A stretch of 11,113 nucleotides of DNA from an uncultured Fibrobacter sp. (GTDB lineage Bacteria > Fibrobacterota > Fibrobacteria > Fibrobacterales > Fibrobacteraceae). The position numbers were made by a program, and so were the translations under genes. Positions 1 to 6,659 of this stretch are shown piece after piece. The stretch spans positions 1 through 11,113 of the forward strand of contig CAMZFJ010000030.1 of NCBI GenBank assembly GCA_947306025.1, in the 5' to 3' direction. The notes under the pieces were generated by a model that worked only from the letters and a program-made list of their open reading frames with translations, was not told the DNA's origin and did no database searches. The stretch's first letter is position 1, and each line of letters opens with the position of its first letter.

Positions 1-1708
1 CAAACGTTACCACATACGGGGAATGGCTACGCGCAAGTGCAGCGTTCAAATTCCCTGCCTTTGCGCCTTCGTTATCCGGGCGGTCAAAATAATTTACGCC
101 AAGTTCCTCGGCAAGCACTCGCATTTCCAGGCGGCGGTGGTCATCGCACAAGTAAATATGGACTTTCGATTTGTCCGGGTATTCCATGAACTTGCAGCCA
201 ATAATCGTCTTGCGCAAAAGTTCTACTGGTTCATTGTACGTCGAAATGAATATATCGACATCAGGAAAATCTTCATCTGCAATTTCGGGCAACGGATGAT
301 CACGCAACTTGAGCATACCACTGTAATGAATGAGCGATTCTCCAAAGCCCAAAATTTCAACTACGAGCAACACAATACTACCAACAACGGCAATCCAACC
401 ATACGCAAACGGAATAGAACACGCCACGCGCCAGCAAAGGTAAACTAGCGTGCAAAACGTACTCAAGAAGAGGAATAAATCCCCTAAAATAACTTTTCCC
501 GGCTTGGCATTAAACTGTTTCGCCGCAGCGCTATCGCTATATTTGAGCAAGTCATCATACGTATAAATTCTTTTATCCTTAAAACGTTTTTGGAACTTAA
601 GAATTACAAATACAATGATAAGAACGGCAAACACAGGCACCGCAAAGATAACCCAGACCATGTAGGGTTCCGTTCGCGCTAGAATCTTGAAATTCGATAC
701 CGGACTATAAACAAGCGAAATTCCATCGGCATCACGTCCCTGGAAAAGCGCCCTCGCAAATTGCCCAGAAAGTGTCAAATCGTCATCCGTCAACGATTCC
801 ACCGCACGGGAATCGTCCTTGATCATTGCGGATTCTTCTTCCTTATTCGAAAGGCTCCATACCGTATAACTCAAGTGCAAGGATTCGAGCAAGGCGTACC
901 AAAGCGTTGCACTTTCAAAATCAATTTTTCCATCGCCCGATTCTTCGCTGAGGCCACTTTCAGAAATAAAAATCGGCGTTCCTTGACGAACAACATCGCG
1001 AAGTTTCTTACGGAAATCATCCTTGTGCGATGAAACGTAGAAATGGAACGAATACATGACGTTATCAAAGTTCACCGGGTCCTTTGCCGGGAACTGTATT
1101 TCACGGGAATAGTTCGGTGTGCCGATAAGGATTAACGCATCGGGCTTGTGCCTGCGGATTACGGGAATGACGAGGCTCGCATATTCCTTGATATCTTCCC
1201 AAGTGCAGTCTCCGTTTGGCTCATTGCAAATTTCAAAAATCACGTTCGGGACATTCGCATATTCTTTCGCCATCTGGTTAAAAAAGTCAATCGCTTCGGC
1301 GAGATTCTCGTTCGGGTTATTGTCTTTGAGAATGTGCCAGTCAACAATCACATACATGTCGTTTGCGATAGCGTATTCAACGCCCTTGCGCAAAATTTCG
1401 AGATTCTTTTTACGGTCGCCATGCACATAATCATCGGAATACATCGCAAGGCGAATGAGGTTCGTATTCCATTCCGCGCTGAGTTGCTTGAAAAGGCCGT
1501 TATTGACGTATTTCGGGAACCATGTAAGCCCGTGAGTGCTCGCGCCCTTGAGCACAACCATTTTCCCGTGTTCATCGTGAAGTTCCGTCCCCACGACATG
1601 AAGTTTGCCGTTCGTCGAAGGCCTAGCAGTAAAGCCCACCGCAGCAAAAGACGGGGTCAAAAAGGCAAGCAAAAATGCCATCCCCAAAAAGAATTTCCAT
1701 ATACGCAT
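1..1708 (-). CDS. GH5_2-like endoglucanase fused to BcsA-like GT2 cellulose/beta-glucan synthase (3' end beyond window)
   Basis: Translating from the ATG at 1708 gives 569 codons with no stop up to the window edge. Residues 1-22 form a signal peptide or anchor ending SFA. Residues about 33-322 resemble Bacillus Cel5A-type GH5_2 endoglucanases: LKGASTHGL (53-61), VDWHIL (122-127), acid/base E163 in NEPNGD, HFY (222-224), nucleophile E250 in PIFISESG, and W284. The Trp usual after the nucleophile is Ser here. A membrane helix (about 350-370), a charged loop (371-405) and two more helices (about 406-427, 435-456) follow. GT2 signatures come next: DVDIFISTYNEP (483-494), LCDD (520-523), and DNEGAKAGNLNAAL (545-558), as in BcsA. 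The TED and QxxRW motifs would lie beyond the edge. Inferred topology: GH5 in the periplasm, GT2 in the cytoplasm. The likely role is making a beta-glucan, perhaps cellulose, and trimming it on export. No clear Shine-Dalgarno precedes the ATG. Domain calls are firm; the polymer made is not known. Confidence 0.9.
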   Translation of the reverse strand, partial: MRIWKFFLGMAFLLAFLTPSFAAVGFTARPSTNGKLHVVGTELHDEHGKMVVLKGASTHGLTWFPKYVNNGLFKQLSAEWNTNLIRLAMYSDDYVHGDRKKNLEILRKGVEYAIANDMYVIVDWHILKDNNPNENLAEAIDFFNQMAKEYANVPNVIFEICNEPNGDCTWEDIKEYASLVIPVIRRHKPDALILIGTPNYSREIQFPAKDPVNFDNVMYSFHFYVSSHKDDFRKKLRDVVRQGTPIFISESGLSEESGDGKIDFESATLWYALLESLHLSYTVWSLSNKEEESAMIKDDSRAVESLTDDDLTLSGQFARALFQGRDADGISLVYSPVSNFKILARTEPYMVWVIFAVPVFAVLIIVFVILKFQKRFKDKRIYTYDDLLKYSDSAAAKQFNAKPGKVILGDLFLFLSTFCTLVYLCWRVACSIPFAYGWIAVVGSIVLLVVEILGFGESLIHYSGMLKLRDHPLPEIADEDFPDVDIFISTYNEPVELLRKTIIGCKFMEYPDKSKVHIYLCDDHRRLEMRVLAEELGVNYFDRPDNEGAKAGNLNAALARSHSPYVVTF

Positions 1709-1719
1709 AGCAATAATGT

Positions 1720-1725
1720 ATTATA
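1720..1725 (-). promoter_or_regulatory. Candidate -10 box (TATAAT) for the GH5-GT2 gene
   Basis: Read on the minus strand, a perfect TATAAT ends 11 bases before the ATG at 1708. No good -35 box lies at 16-18 bp; the nearest TTG-containing hexamers are only 12-14 bp away. If it is used, the 5' leader would be about 5 bases, so the mRNA would be nearly leaderless. That fits the absence of a ribosome binding site. Confidence 0.4.
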
Positions 1726-1859
1726 ATAAACAGAATATTGCAACATTTTTCTTTTGGCGTAAACGGCCATCAATGTTCTTTGAACGCCATATTTGGCTCC
1801 TTATCCGTTTTTTTGATATTTATCGGCAAAAAAATACAGGCAAATATTAAATTCTACGC

Positions 1860-2180
1860 ATGAAATTTTTAGCAATTCTCATACTCAGCCTTTCTCTGCT
1901 GACGACAAGCACATTTGCGGTGTCGCTCACACCACCACAAGTTTATGCCGTAAAAGAAGACCGATCCATGGCATCGAATGTGGACACATCAAACACATTC
2001 AACCCTTCAAAAGCTCTAGTTGCAGGAACCTCCATCGGACTTACCATAGGCGGACTGCTATTTGCAATCATAGGATGTTCATCTATAGGAGATAACAGTC
2101 CTCAGGACAGAGCTTTAATGGCAATAGGAGGACTTGGATTGATGGGTTTAGGAATCTTCGGTATGGTCTGGACATTTTAA
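1860..2180 (+). CDS. Small exported or membrane protein with two Gly-rich membrane segments, function unknown
   Basis: This 106-aa protein is not recognised. Residues 1-20 are a signal peptide ending STFA. A polar stretch (21-52) rich in Asn, Ser and Asp follows, then a Gly-rich hydrophobic segment (about 53-73), a short polar hairpin with DNSPQDR (78-84), and a second Gly-rich hydrophobic segment (about 85-105) running to the C-terminus. The likely form is a two-helix hairpin in the inner membrane. The gene stands alone: the upstream neighbour is divergent, the downstream neighbour is convergent, and a hairpin terminator begins directly after the stop. No good Shine-Dalgarno precedes the ATG. 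Its reality is supported by the coherent signal peptide, the closely placed terminator and the lack of a competing frame. Confidence 0.75.
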   Translation: MKFLAILILSLSLLTTSTFAVSLTPPQVYAVKEDRSMASNVDTSNTFNPSKALVAGTSIGLTIGGLLFAIIGCSSIGDNSPQDRALMAIGGLGLMGLGIFGMVWTF

Positions 2181-2214
2181 AAAAAAGCACTCCGCAATTG
2201 CGGAGCGCTTTTTT
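2181..2214. terminator. Bidirectional hairpin terminator between convergent genes
   Basis: The arms CTCCGC (2190-2195) and GCGGAG (2200-2205) enclose an AATT loop. The stem is extended by GC/GC pairs beyond an A/C mismatch and flanked by an A-run on the left and a T-run (2209-2214) on the right. It therefore reads as an intrinsic terminator on both strands, ending the small membrane-protein gene (plus) and the lipoprotein gene (minus). Confidence 0.9.
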
Positions 2215-2235
2215 ACATTACTCGATTGTTGGAGA

Positions 2236-3132
2236 TTATTTGTTGCCGCGGCGGAGCTTAGATCCGACAGCGCGGAGAATATCCTTGATTTGTTTTTCGG
2301 TCATCGTCGGTGTTGCAGCAGATTTGGCAAGACCCGTTCTATTATGGAAATTGCTAATCAAGTCAGTGAATTCGGAAGAAGCGGAGATATCCTGATCATA
2401 GAGATCAAAATTGAAGAAGTCCTGCGTTTCGCCACTTTCATATTCCTGCTGATAATCCTTGAAAGCCTTTCGGCAGTCGTTTTCAACAAATGCATAACGG
2501 AAAGTCTGCTTGACATTGCTTGTCACGCCAGCATACGACACCGTATATTCAATAGACCCCTGCGTATGAGAGACATAAGTCATTTCAAGACCTTCGATAC
2601 TAAGTGTCTTGCAGCTCATGCTGATGGAACTCTTCGGCACCCCTGCAATCAGGGAGAGCGTTTCTTGCATTTCACCAAAGTTTTCAAAAACGCAATCCGT
2701 ATTGATATATACAACATCGCTGTAATACGGGTCTTCAAGAACAACACCATGAATCAACGGAGTGTTGAGAGTTGAGCTCTTGTAGAAATTGCCTTCCGGG
2801 AATTGTTCACCGGCGGCCACTCTAAATTCATAAGTATTCTTACCAGCGCCATCGCCCAAATCCATTTGAGCCGTGCCATTGCCGGCATCCGTCAAGGAGC
2901 CATTATGCGTAGTTTTTTTCCACACAACTTCATTTGCATAATCCGTGCAAGTCGCCTTGGTAACTTCCAGAGATCCATCGGTAGCATAGCTATATTCGCC
3001 CATTTCGGTGACGATAAAATCAGTCGGGAGCGCAGCCGGAGCCGGTGCAGCGGAGTTGGAATCATCGGAAGACGACACGCAACCTGTCAAAGCAAGGGCG
3101 ACCGCAGGGAGAACGGCAAAAACTTTTTTCAT
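2236..3132 (-). CDS. Secreted lipoprotein of unknown function, Fibrobacter type
   Basis: This 298-aa protein has a lipoprotein signal peptide: a Lys-Lys n-region, a hydrophobic core, and lipobox LTGC with the lipidated Cys at 18. A Ser/Asp/Ala/Pro-rich linker (19-36) follows. The mature domain has four cysteines (62, 147, 174, 220), which would allow two disulfides in the periplasm or at the surface. It is rich in Tyr/Thr beta-type stretches; the last part (about 221-298) looks helical and ends with a basic tail. No enzyme motif is visible, and no family can be named beyond a resemblance to lipoproteins common in Fibrobacter. The start is supported by GAGG four bases before the ATG. It shares its terminator with the convergent gene on the left and lies 354 bp downstream of the minus-strand operon, so it is probably transcribed on its own. 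Confidence 0.88.
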   Translation of the reverse strand: MKKVFAVLPAVALALTGCVSSSDDSNSAAPAPAALPTDFIVTEMGEYSYATDGSLEVTKATCTDYANEVVWKKTTHNGSLTDAGNGTAQMDLGDGAGKNTYEFRVAAGEQFPEGNFYKSSTLNTPLIHGVVLEDPYYSDVVYINTDCVFENFGEMQETLSLIAGVPKSSISMSCKTLSIEGLEMTYVSHTQGSIEYTVSYAGVTSNVKQTFRYAFVENDCRKAFKDYQQEYESGETQDFFNFDLYDQDISASSEFTDLISNFHNRTGLAKSAATPTMTEKQIKDILRAVGSKLRRGNK

Positions 3133-3161
3133 ATATCCTCTTTATTAAATTGCTCTTACTT

Positions 3162-3190
3162 AATGTACAATTTTTTTAAGCGTTACACAA
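3162..3190 (-). promoter_or_regulatory. Weak sigma-70-like promoter candidate for the lipoprotein gene
   Basis: On the minus strand, TTGTGT (3190-3185) and TACATT (3167-3162) are separated by 17 bp. This would give a leader of roughly 25-30 bases containing the GAGG ribosome binding site. The -35 and -10 hexamers each differ from consensus at several positions, so this is only a candidate. Confidence 0.25.
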
Positions 3191-3261
3191 GTAAAAGTGG
3201 GTACAAAGTGAAAATTTATTTACTTGAGTTGTAGAATCGCTAATAAAGGTTACTAAAGGAG

Positions 3262-3283
3262 ATGCCCGCTCAGTGGCGGGCAT
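3262..3283. repeat. REP-like palindrome, GC-rich variant
   Basis: The arms ATGCCCGC (3262-3269) and GCGGGCAT (3276-3283) form a perfect 8-bp inverted repeat with a 6-base loop. It is framed by AGA on the left and GACAA on the right. The same frame surrounds the palindrome at 4183-4202, so the two appear to be members of one short dispersed repeat family in the same orientation. It has no T-run, so a terminator role is doubtful. Confidence 0.75.
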
Positions 3284-3312
3284 GACAAGTTGGCTATTAA
3301 TTAGTTGAATCG

Positions 3313-3493
3313 TTGCCGTCGCGACTCTCGGCTTACCAGCTTTGCGCACAGGCGCAAGACTCTGCGCCTCGGTCATGCCGGCAAGCAAGCTTGCCGTCGC
3401 GACTCTCAGCTTACCAGCTTTGCGCAGGCGCAAGACTCTGTGCCTCGGTCATGCCGGCAAGCAAGCTTGCCGTCGCGACTCTCGGCTTACCAG
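3313..3493. repeat. Direct-repeat array, two full units (78 and 76 bp) plus a partial third
   Basis: Units span 3313-3390 and 3391-3466, with a third partial copy at 3467-3493. Unit 2 differs from unit 1 by a 2-base deletion and a few substitutions. Each unit carries an inverted repeat AGGCGCA/TGCGCCT (3350-3369; in unit 2, 3426-3445, where a C-to-T change leaves a G-U pair). A second inverted repeat, CGGCAAG/CTTGCCG, spans each junction (3379-3396 and 3455-3472). The partial third copy covers the stop codon of the adjacent minus-strand gene. Confidence 0.88.
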
Positions 3494-4269
3494 TCTTTGG
3501 CAGGGCGGACTTGACCGCGGACAGGTTTCCATGGTTTGCGTTCGCCGTTCTGTTCGTCAAAGTCCTTGAGGAGCTGGGCAGCTTCTTCAGGGGTCATTTC
3601 ACCAGGGGCAAGCGGCTGCTGTTCAGGTTCACCACCGTTACTGTCGCTGGAATTGCCTTCGGACTGTTCCGGTTGCTGAGGCTGTTCGCCAGCGCCGCCA
3701 TTGCTGTCGGAGCTTTGCGACTGGCTGCTGCTGGACTGGCCACCATTCTGACCTTGATCCTGCTTATCTTGATTCTGGTCATTCTGAGAGCTAGAACTTT
3801 GGTCGCCATTTTGATTCTGGTTTTGGTCCTGGTTCTGCTGATTTTGCTGATCTTTGTTTTGATCTTGATTTTGCTTGTCTTGATTCTGATCCTGGTTTTG
3901 ATCCTGATTATTTTGGTCTTGATTCTGGTCGTTCTTAGGATCGTTCTTCTTATTTTCGTTCTGCTGCTCGTTTTTCGCTTCGTGAATACGATCGAGAAGC
4001 ATCTGCAATTTCTGATCGTTCGGGTAATATTGCAAGCCTTCGTTGCAAGTAATTTCTGCTGTCGGCAAACGATTTTCGATGTACTGGAACGCGGCATCGC
4101 CGTAATAGGCGCTCGCGCTCTTCGGAGCCGCAAATGCAGATACGGCGAGGAACAACACGATAGACACAAGAATTGCACCTAGATTCCCGCCTACGCGGGA
4201 ATGACAAATTTCACTTTTTTGAGTTTTACTAGTAACTAGTAACTCCGAACTATCAACTCTATGGAGCAT
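3487..4269 (-). CDS. Exported Asn/Gln-rich BatC-like protein with TPR-like region
   Basis: This is a 260-aa protein. Its N-terminus is odd: a long polar n-region (1-31) containing CHSRVGGNL (22-30), which is the translation of an embedded REP-like palindrome, precedes a hydrophobic signal core (32-46) ending AFA. A short TPR-like helical stretch (58-99) follows, then about 120 residues dominated by Asn, Gln, Asp and Ser (100-224). The conserved-looking tail MTPEEAAQLLKDFDEQNGE (225-243) recalls the C-terminal motif of BatC proteins, TPR members of the Bat aerotolerance loci; this comparison is from memory. Its ATG overlaps the upstream stop (TAATG) and sits 7 bases after a perfect GGAGG, so this start is well supported despite the strange leader. 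The stop codon lies inside a repeat copy. It probably acts in the periplasm with its upstream TPR partner. No batA, batB, batD or batE genes are in the window. Confidence 0.8.
   Translation of the reverse strand: MLHRVDSSELLVTSKTQKSEICHSRVGGNLGAILVSIVLFLAVSAFAAPKSASAYYGDAAFQYIENRLPTAEITCNEGLQYYPNDQKLQMLLDRIHEAKNEQQNENKKNDPKNDQNQDQNNQDQNQDQNQDKQNQDQNKDQQNQQNQDQNQNQNGDQSSSSQNDQNQDKQDQGQNGGQSSSSQSQSSDSNGGAGEQPQQPEQSEGNSSDSNGGEPEQQPLAPGEMTPEEAAQLLKDFDEQNGERKPWKPVRGQVRPAKDW
4183..4202. repeat. REP-like palindrome inside the signal-peptide coding region
   Basis: ATTCCCGC (4183-4190) and GCGGGAAT (4195-4202) form a perfect 8-bp inverted repeat with a 4-base loop, flanked by AG on the left and GACAA on the right. 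It matches the dispersed ATTCCCGC/GCGGGAAT type of bacterial palindrome and lies entirely inside the minus-strand gene, encoding residues about 23-30. Confidence 0.85.
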
Positions 4270-5015
4270 TAGATCACCTCCAAGTCATTGTCGGTGTTGC
4301 TGGCGTCAATCTTCGTCTTGGGCTTGCGACCGGCTTTAATTTCGATAACGTCGTCAATGCGCTGCACGTGACCGCCCAACTGACTAGCAGTTTCATCTTC
4401 GGCAATCAGGTTCTCAAGCATCTGCTTGCCTTCGGCATACTTGCCATCTTTGCAAAGTTGGAGAGCGCGGGCCAAGACCTGCTTCGCCTTTTCACTCAGA
4501 GGCGGCTGCTTTTGGTCGTTGTTCTGGTCCTGATTCTTGTTTTCTTTCTGCTTGTCGAGTTCTTCCTTGAGTTTGCGCTGGACAATTTCCACGTTCTTCT
4601 TGGCATTTTCAAAATCGTTATTCAAGTCGATAGCCTTTTTCAGGTAAGCGACGGACTCGCGCCAAGCGGCAATGCGGGCACTCGGTTCCTGGGCCTTTTC
4701 GCCAACACGGAAATGCGTGTTCGCCAAATTGTAGGCGGCCTTCGCGGCCATTGCCTTGTCCGGCATGCGCACGGCACTTTCGAGTTCCTTTTTGGCTTCT
4801 TCGAAATTTCCAAGCTTGTACTGGCACGTTCCAATGTTGTAGAACAGCATCGGATTTGCGGGTTCGGCCTCACGGGCCTTCATATATTTTTCGAGCGCAC
4901 CGGCATAGTCGCCAGCGGCATACAGCTTATTGCCATCGTTAATGGGCCTTGCAAAACCCACCACAGCCATAAGCATCATCAATGAACATGTCTTAAAAAC
5001 AGTAGAAATTCGCAT
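4269..5015 (-). CDS. Exported TPR protein, BatC-like
   Basis: This is a 248-aa protein. The signal peptide spans residues 1-22 (MRISTVFK then a hydrophobic core ending VGFA). Tetratricopeptide repeats follow at about 25-56 (GNKLYAAGDYAGALEKY), 57-90 (FYNIGTCQYKLGNFEEAKKE) and 97-142 (AAYNLANTHFRVG). A charged coiled region and an Asn/Gln/Lys stretch (about 150-166) come next, then another TPR-like helical pair (about 170-200). The order of repeats, charged NQ stretch and C-terminal segment resembles BatC of Bat loci, which is thought to scaffold complexes in the periplasm. ATG at 5015 is preferred because it gives a normal signal peptide; a TTG start at 5030 would add five residues. It is 54 bp from the upstream glycosyltransferase gene and overlaps the next gene by one base. 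The TPR fold is firm; the Bat assignment is moderate. Confidence 0.85.
   Translation of the reverse strand: MRISTVFKTCSLMMLMAVVGFARPINDGNKLYAAGDYAGALEKYMKAREAEPANPMLFYNIGTCQYKLGNFEEAKKELESAVRMPDKAMAAKAAYNLANTHFRVGEKAQEPSARIAAWRESVAYLKKAIDLNNDFENAKKNVEIVQRKLKEELDKQKENKNQDQNNDQKQPPLSEKAKQVLARALQLCKDGKYAEGKQMLENLIAEDETASQLGGHVQRIDDVIEIKAGRKPKTKIDASNTDNDLEVI
4273..4281 (-). promoter_or_regulatory. Strong Shine-Dalgarno GGAGGTGAT fixing the downstream start
   Basis: On the minus strand, GGAGGTGAT lies inside the last codons of the TPR gene (Leu-Glu-Val-Ile). It ends three bases before the shared TAATG junction, with 7 bases from GGAGG to the ATG. It is the best ribosome binding site in the window and implies coupled translation of the two BatC-like genes. 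Confidence 0.85.
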
Positions 5016-5069
5016 ATTCAACTTCTTCAACTCTTTTTTTCGAACACCAATATATCAAATTTCAACTTC

Positions 5070-6659
5070 TCAGAGTAATTTTGCGGGATAGGCAACAATA
5101 TATTTTCCAAAATTTCGTACAGAAAATCCCTGTTGTTCAAACATTGAAAGCCTAGAATCCTTATTTTCCAAAAGGTAAATCGCATGTCCATCAATTCGGC
5201 CCAAGTCAAATGTAAAGAGATAGCGGTCAAATTCATGCACATAGAGGAATGCGCTCGGGAAATTAATGTAGCGGACAGTCGACAGGTATGAATTTAGATC
5301 CACCTTGCCATAAAAAAGCACACGCGGGTAACTCACGTTCGGGTCCACATAAATTTTGCCACCGGGTTTCACCAGTGTTTGAGCAAAATCCATTGCATCG
5401 CCAACGCCTTCGCAGAAATTCGAAGCGATTTGGTCCTTGTACGTCGTAAAATATTCTCTCTCGAAATTTGCAAAACTCAAGAGGTAAGCTACGAGCGGCA
5501 CGTAAATCAACTTGGGATGGATATAGCTAAAAGCCAAAACAACTCCCTGCGCCGCCATGACGATAATCGGGATGAAAATCAAGTTCACGCGGTTCACGTT
5601 GACACTGATCAAAATGCCAATGGCAAAAGCGGCAAGCAACCAAACGAGCATAAAAACAGAGAGTCCCAGCTTGCGTGCGCGGACATCACGAACCGCCTGC
5701 CAAACATTTTCTACAAGCCCGACAAAGAAAAACGCTAGCGTCACCGGATAGAACAGTCCAAAGTTTCTCATGTAATTCCAAGGGAGGCCATCCGATTGAT
5801 TCTTCAGGATGTTCCAGAGATTCATGAAATTTTCAGGAATCTTTTGGAATGAAATTTCGCTCGCTCTAAAATAAACCAACTTGGGAATGCTGATGAACGG
5901 CAAACGGATTTCATCAATGACGCCCTTGTTGACGAGCATGAAAAGCACCAACGGAAGCGCAAGCACAAAAAGCACCGCAAGCGAAATCCAAGTGTAACGA
6001 TTGTTGTGTATTGACTTTGTCCAAAACCCGTAAAGAACGCCCATCAAAACGATAAACGGAACCGCCACCCAGATGGTCGCATACGCATAAAGCGAGAGCC
6101 CATAGAACGCCGCCGACGCTATCAGGAACTTCGGCTTTTCAAGACCTTTCACAAAAAAGAAAAGACCGAACAGCACAAATCCGGGTGCAAGGTTCGATTC
6201 CAGCGCCCATCGCGAAAGCATCACGTGCCACGGAGAAATCGCAAGCAAAAGCGTTGCGGCCAAAGCCATGCGTTCGCTCGAAAAGCGGCGCACTAGATAG
6301 TAAACCGCCACCAGCGAGAAAAGCCCCACCAAGAGCATTGGCAATCGAATCGCCCAGACATGCAAACCGAAAATCGCCACAAACGGAATCATCAAATACG
6401 ATTCAAGCGCGTTCATGCCAGAGCCCCAGGCGGTCAAGTAAACCGGCATGCGGTAACCATAGGAATCAGTCGCATGGTGCAAAAGCGTATAGGCATTGTA
6501 CCCTGCAAAAGCTTCGTCCTGGTTGATGTCGCCCGGCACGGAACCGAACATATAGATTCGCGCAAAAAAGCCTAGCAGCAAAACAATCGCCAATGCAATT
6601 TGCGCCGCCGTAATTTTTGCAATGTCGAACGATTTCAACCAAGCAAGAACCTTGTCCAT
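5070..6659 (-). CDS. GT-C membrane glycosyltransferase, PMT/ArnT-like
   Basis: This protein is about 529 aa with roughly 11-13 hydrophobic segments and a C-terminal non-membrane domain of about 120 residues. After the first membrane helix (about 19-38) comes the periplasmic loop motif PGDINQDEAFAGYNA; the Asp-Glu at 48-49 matches the catalytic loop acid of the PMT/ArnT (GT39/GT83) superfamily. The segment VRRFSSERMALAATLLLAISPWHVMLSRWALE is also typical of this group, which moves sugars from polyprenyl-phosphate donors to acceptors outside the cytoplasmic membrane. Donor and acceptor cannot be read from the sequence. The preceding gene ends in TGA overlapping ATGATG; AGAGG lies 5 bases before the second ATG (6659), which is chosen here. 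ATG at 6662 is also possible, and a TTG at 6692 is unlikely. It is part of the five-gene minus-strand run. Confidence 0.87.
   Translation of the reverse strand: MDKVLAWLKSFDIAKITAAQIALAIVLLLGFFARIYMFGSVPGDINQDEAFAGYNAYTLLHHATDSYGYRMPVYLTAWGSGMNALESYLMIPFVAIFGLHVWAIRLPMLLVGLFSLVAVYYLVRRFSSERMALAATLLLAISPWHVMLSRWALESNLAPGFVLFGLFFFVKGLEKPKFLIASAAFYGLSLYAYATIWVAVPFIVLMGVLYGFWTKSIHNNRYTWISLAVLFVLALPLVLFMLVNKGVIDEIRLPFISIPKLVYFRASEISFQKIPENFMNLWNILKNQSDGLPWNYMRNFGLFYPVTLAFFFVGLVENVWQAVRDVRARKLGLSVFMLVWLLAAFAIGILISVNVNRVNLIFIPIIVMAAQGVVLAFSYIHPKLIYVPLVAYLLSFANFEREYFTTYKDQIASNFCEGVGDAMDFAQTLVKPGGKIYVDPNVSYPRVLFYGKVDLNSYLSTVRYINFPSAFLYVHEFDRYLFTFDLGRIDGHAIYLLENKDSRLSMFEQQGFSVRNFGKYIVAYPAKLL

Larger units (their letters stand above)
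3133..3486. other. Gene-free region with promoter candidate and repeats
   Basis: This 354-bp stretch separates the operon's last gene from the lipoprotein gene. It holds the lipoprotein leader and a weak promoter candidate on the left, an AT-rich spacer, one REP-like palindrome (3262-3283), and the direct-repeat array (from 3313). No U-tract terminator for the upstream operon was found; the repeat hairpins are the only candidates. Open frames here are translations of the repeats and are not taken as genes. Confidence 0.7.

Noticed and set aside
1148..1726. 192-aa plus-strand open frame
   Set aside because: It is antisense to the GH5 domain, whose motifs on the minus strand are unmistakable.
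3176..3433. 85-aa minus-strand frame with repeated RKAGK-RVATA segments
   Set aside because: It is only the translation of the direct-repeat units; the 2-base difference between units breaks a constant frame.
3313..3493. Possible CRISPR array
   Set aside because: The units are 76-78 bp, directly abutting, with no spacers; the inverted repeats are internal to or span the unit junction.
3313..4182. 289-aa plus-strand open frame rich in Leu, Ile and Val that looks like a membrane protein
   Set aside because: It is the antisense of the Asn/Gln-rich coding tract; NQD codons read backwards give hydrophobic residues. The minus frame has a strong ribosome binding site and a signal peptide.
4368..4985. 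205-aa plus-strand open frame
   Set aside because: Antisense to the TPR protein gene; no ribosome binding site or recognisable motif.
5016..5069. Possible promoter with TATATT before the TPR gene
   Set aside because: There is no acceptable -35 at 16-18 bp, and the short gap fits read-through from the glycosyltransferase gene.
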